From contig JAIPMN010002366.1 in assembly GCA_020650975.1 (NCBI GenBank), positions 1 through 35,384 of the forward strand: DNA of 35,384 nt, read 5' to 3'. Within the stretch, counting starts at the first letter, position 1, and each line of letters begins with the position of its first letter. The translations under genes were made by a program, and so were the position numbers. This DNA comes from Apostichopus californicus (Eukaryota > Echinodermata > Holothuroidea > Aspidochirotida > Stichopodidae). Of this stretch, positions 34,061 to 35,384 are shown in pieces. The notes under the pieces are model-generated. The model had not been told where the DNA came from and searched no databases. It worked only from the letters and a program-made list of their open reading frames with translations.

Positions 34061-34855
34061 TTACGGTCCATGTATTGTGGACTCCATATCTAGGTTACTT
34101 GCTGAAGGAATATTGATGGTAGGAATGTATTGAGTTGTATTAATAACGTCCAATTTCTGCGTGACAATATCCAAATCCTTACAAAAGTTCTTGATCAGCT
34201 GACAGACATCCTGCAAAGAAATTTGAGGGAAGAAAGATGTAAAAATATCTCTTTAACCTGAAAGCCAAATCGCTTAGTGATTTCTTACCACATTTCCTCT
34301 ATGTGTGTACATTCAACAATAACATGTGCACCCACACTTAACAAGTCCTGACCATTCTTCACTTCACATTAACAGAAAGGTCCTTCTGCTAATGTTGGCC
34401 TACATCAAGTATCACACTCTCACATTCATTATTGTTTACTTTAAGAGTTTGAGTGCTTGCAAGGTTTTCAGACTTTTGACTTATGTTTACCTCACATGAC
34501 ATTTGCCCTTCACAGAAAATAATAGGATGCTTGTACTCACTAAGGTAAATTTAAATATGCTACTACAAGTACTGTTAAGAACTTAATGACCAACCTGGAT
34601 CACAATTTGCGATCTGTGCATCTGCTGATTAGCTGAATAGACTGTTCTCGATACCTCATTTAAAGCTCCGCCCACAGAATCATGAATATTGATGAGTAGT
34701 GATGCATTCTTGTCTCTTAGATTATGATGGATTAGGGTATCATATTTAGGAGCTCCTAACCCTTCTCTAATATTCAGGCTGAGACTACTGAGACTGGTTG
34801 TGTCTGGAGAAGAAGATGACGCATCTCTGGACGAAGGAAGAGCCTCAACTGACAT
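34061..34855 (-). CDS. BLOC1S3: BLOC1S3-like subunit of BLOC-1 (two exons seen)
   Basis: Exons 34855-34595 and 34210-34061 join in phase across a GT-AG intron to give 136 aa from the ATG at 34855. After a Ser-rich N-terminus comes KYDTLIHHNLRDKNASLL, then a helical stretch through HRSQIVIQDVCQLI and KDLDIVTQKLDVI, then YIPTINI. This order and the KY-x-T-L and DIV/PxI elements match vertebrate BLOC1S3, a coiled-coil subunit of the complex needed for lysosome-related organelle biogenesis and endosomal sorting. Human BLOC1S3 is 202 aa with a longer acidic N-terminus. A pyrimidine-rich stretch ending in AG at 34849 could be a splice acceptor; the coding exon would then begin at 34848 and the true start would lie further upstream, perhaps outside the window. 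Family call is from recall of the vertebrate proteins. Confidence 0.75.
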
Positions 34856-35354
34856 TTGGAAGCAAAAGGAACAGAGATTATTCAATAACAATTGATATAT
34901 TATGCAAATCAGTGCTAACTTGGGAGTTGAAAGTCATTAACATACTTTTGTAGGCTAACACTTTTCCTGCAATCCTTAATATTGAACTATTCACATACAG
35001 GTTGATGCATTGATTTCAAGACCAACTGTGGAATAACATTTTTGGTAGTTACAACTTATATATTTTGTAAAAACATTTTTTTTTGGTACAGAAGAAAGAC
35101 AGAGGCTGTGTGACTACACCATAGATCTATTTTTCACTGAAAATATTCTCACAACACATAATTAAATTCAGAACAACCAAAAAATGGCAAAACATCACAA
35201 AGATGCACTGTAAGACTAGCTTATCTATAAGAATTTATTCTAACAATATATTCTGGTGGCAAAAATAGAGATTTTCAAAGATTTCCCTATCACAGAGCTG
35301 AGACATATCAAACAATATTTCCATATAATGCACATGCCAGTGCACACTCATGCC
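34856..35354. other. Flank upstream of the BLOC1S3-like gene
   Basis: About 500 bp of AT-rich sequence with no recognised exon. It is either the promoter and 5' UTR of the BLOC1S3-like gene or part of its first intron, depending on whether the AG at 34849 is a splice site. Confidence 0.4.
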
Positions 35355-35384
35355 CAGTGGCGTAGCCAGCGGGGGGGGGGGGGG
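35355..35384. repeat. Interspersed repeat terminus with G run at window end
   Basis: CAGTGGCGTAGCCAGC followed by fourteen G. This motif with a trailing G run is a common edge of interspersed repeats in many invertebrate genomes. Only the edge is present, so the class cannot be assigned. Confidence 0.6.

Noticed and set aside
1-35384. CRISPR arrays, operons, tRNA and rRNA genes
   Set aside because: None seen on either strand. The repeats present are tandem pairs, microsatellites or transposon copies, and the split genes show this is animal nuclear DNA.

Overview
The window is eukaryotic nuclear DNA from an animal. It is AT-rich, has GT-AG introns of a few hundred bases to about 2 kb, and carries homopolymer runs, microsatellites and several small transposable elements. 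The proteins resemble animal families throughout. A marine invertebrate deuterostome, possibly an echinoderm such as a sea cucumber, is my best guess; that is inference, not proof. Poly-G runs at both ends and a 5-base N gap at 11269-11273 suggest a short-read contig that may have broken in repeats.

Four protein genes can be reconstructed exon by exon. (1) RAB39-like small GTPase, plus strand, 1057-2670, two exons, 229 aa. (2) CDK5RAP1-like mitochondrial tRNA methylthiotransferase, minus strand, 22245-11910, eleven exons, 652 aa. (3) PGGHG/ATHL1-like glycoside hydrolase family 65 enzyme, plus strand, 22969-30659, nine exons, 799 aa, with an N-terminal membrane anchor and one GC-AG intron. (4) BLOC1S3-like lysosome-biogenesis subunit, minus strand, about 34855-34061, two visible exons, 136 aa if the first ATG is the start.

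Layout: RAB39 and CDK5RAP1 converge across about 9.2 kb with no convincing coding exon. CDK5RAP1 and PGGHG are head to head with 723 bp between start codons, which should hold both promoters. PGGHG and BLOC1S3 converge across 3.4 kb. The four genes do not form a pathway: they serve vesicle traffic, mitochondrial tRNA modification, collagen-glycan breakdown and lysosome-related organelle biogenesis.

The non-coding DNA is the more unusual part. Three copies of a roughly 365-bp MITE with TTAA ends sit in introns of three different genes. Two diverged members of a second TTAA-flanked inverted-repeat family lie in CDK5RAP1 introns. A 240-bp insertion with 15-bp direct repeats lies in the last PGGHG intron. 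A perfect 16-bp hairpin flanked by 8-bp direct repeats lies in the head-to-head promoter. Five local tandem duplications (56-207 bp units) are scattered through the window. I see no CRISPR array, operon, rRNA, tRNA or other clear novel system.
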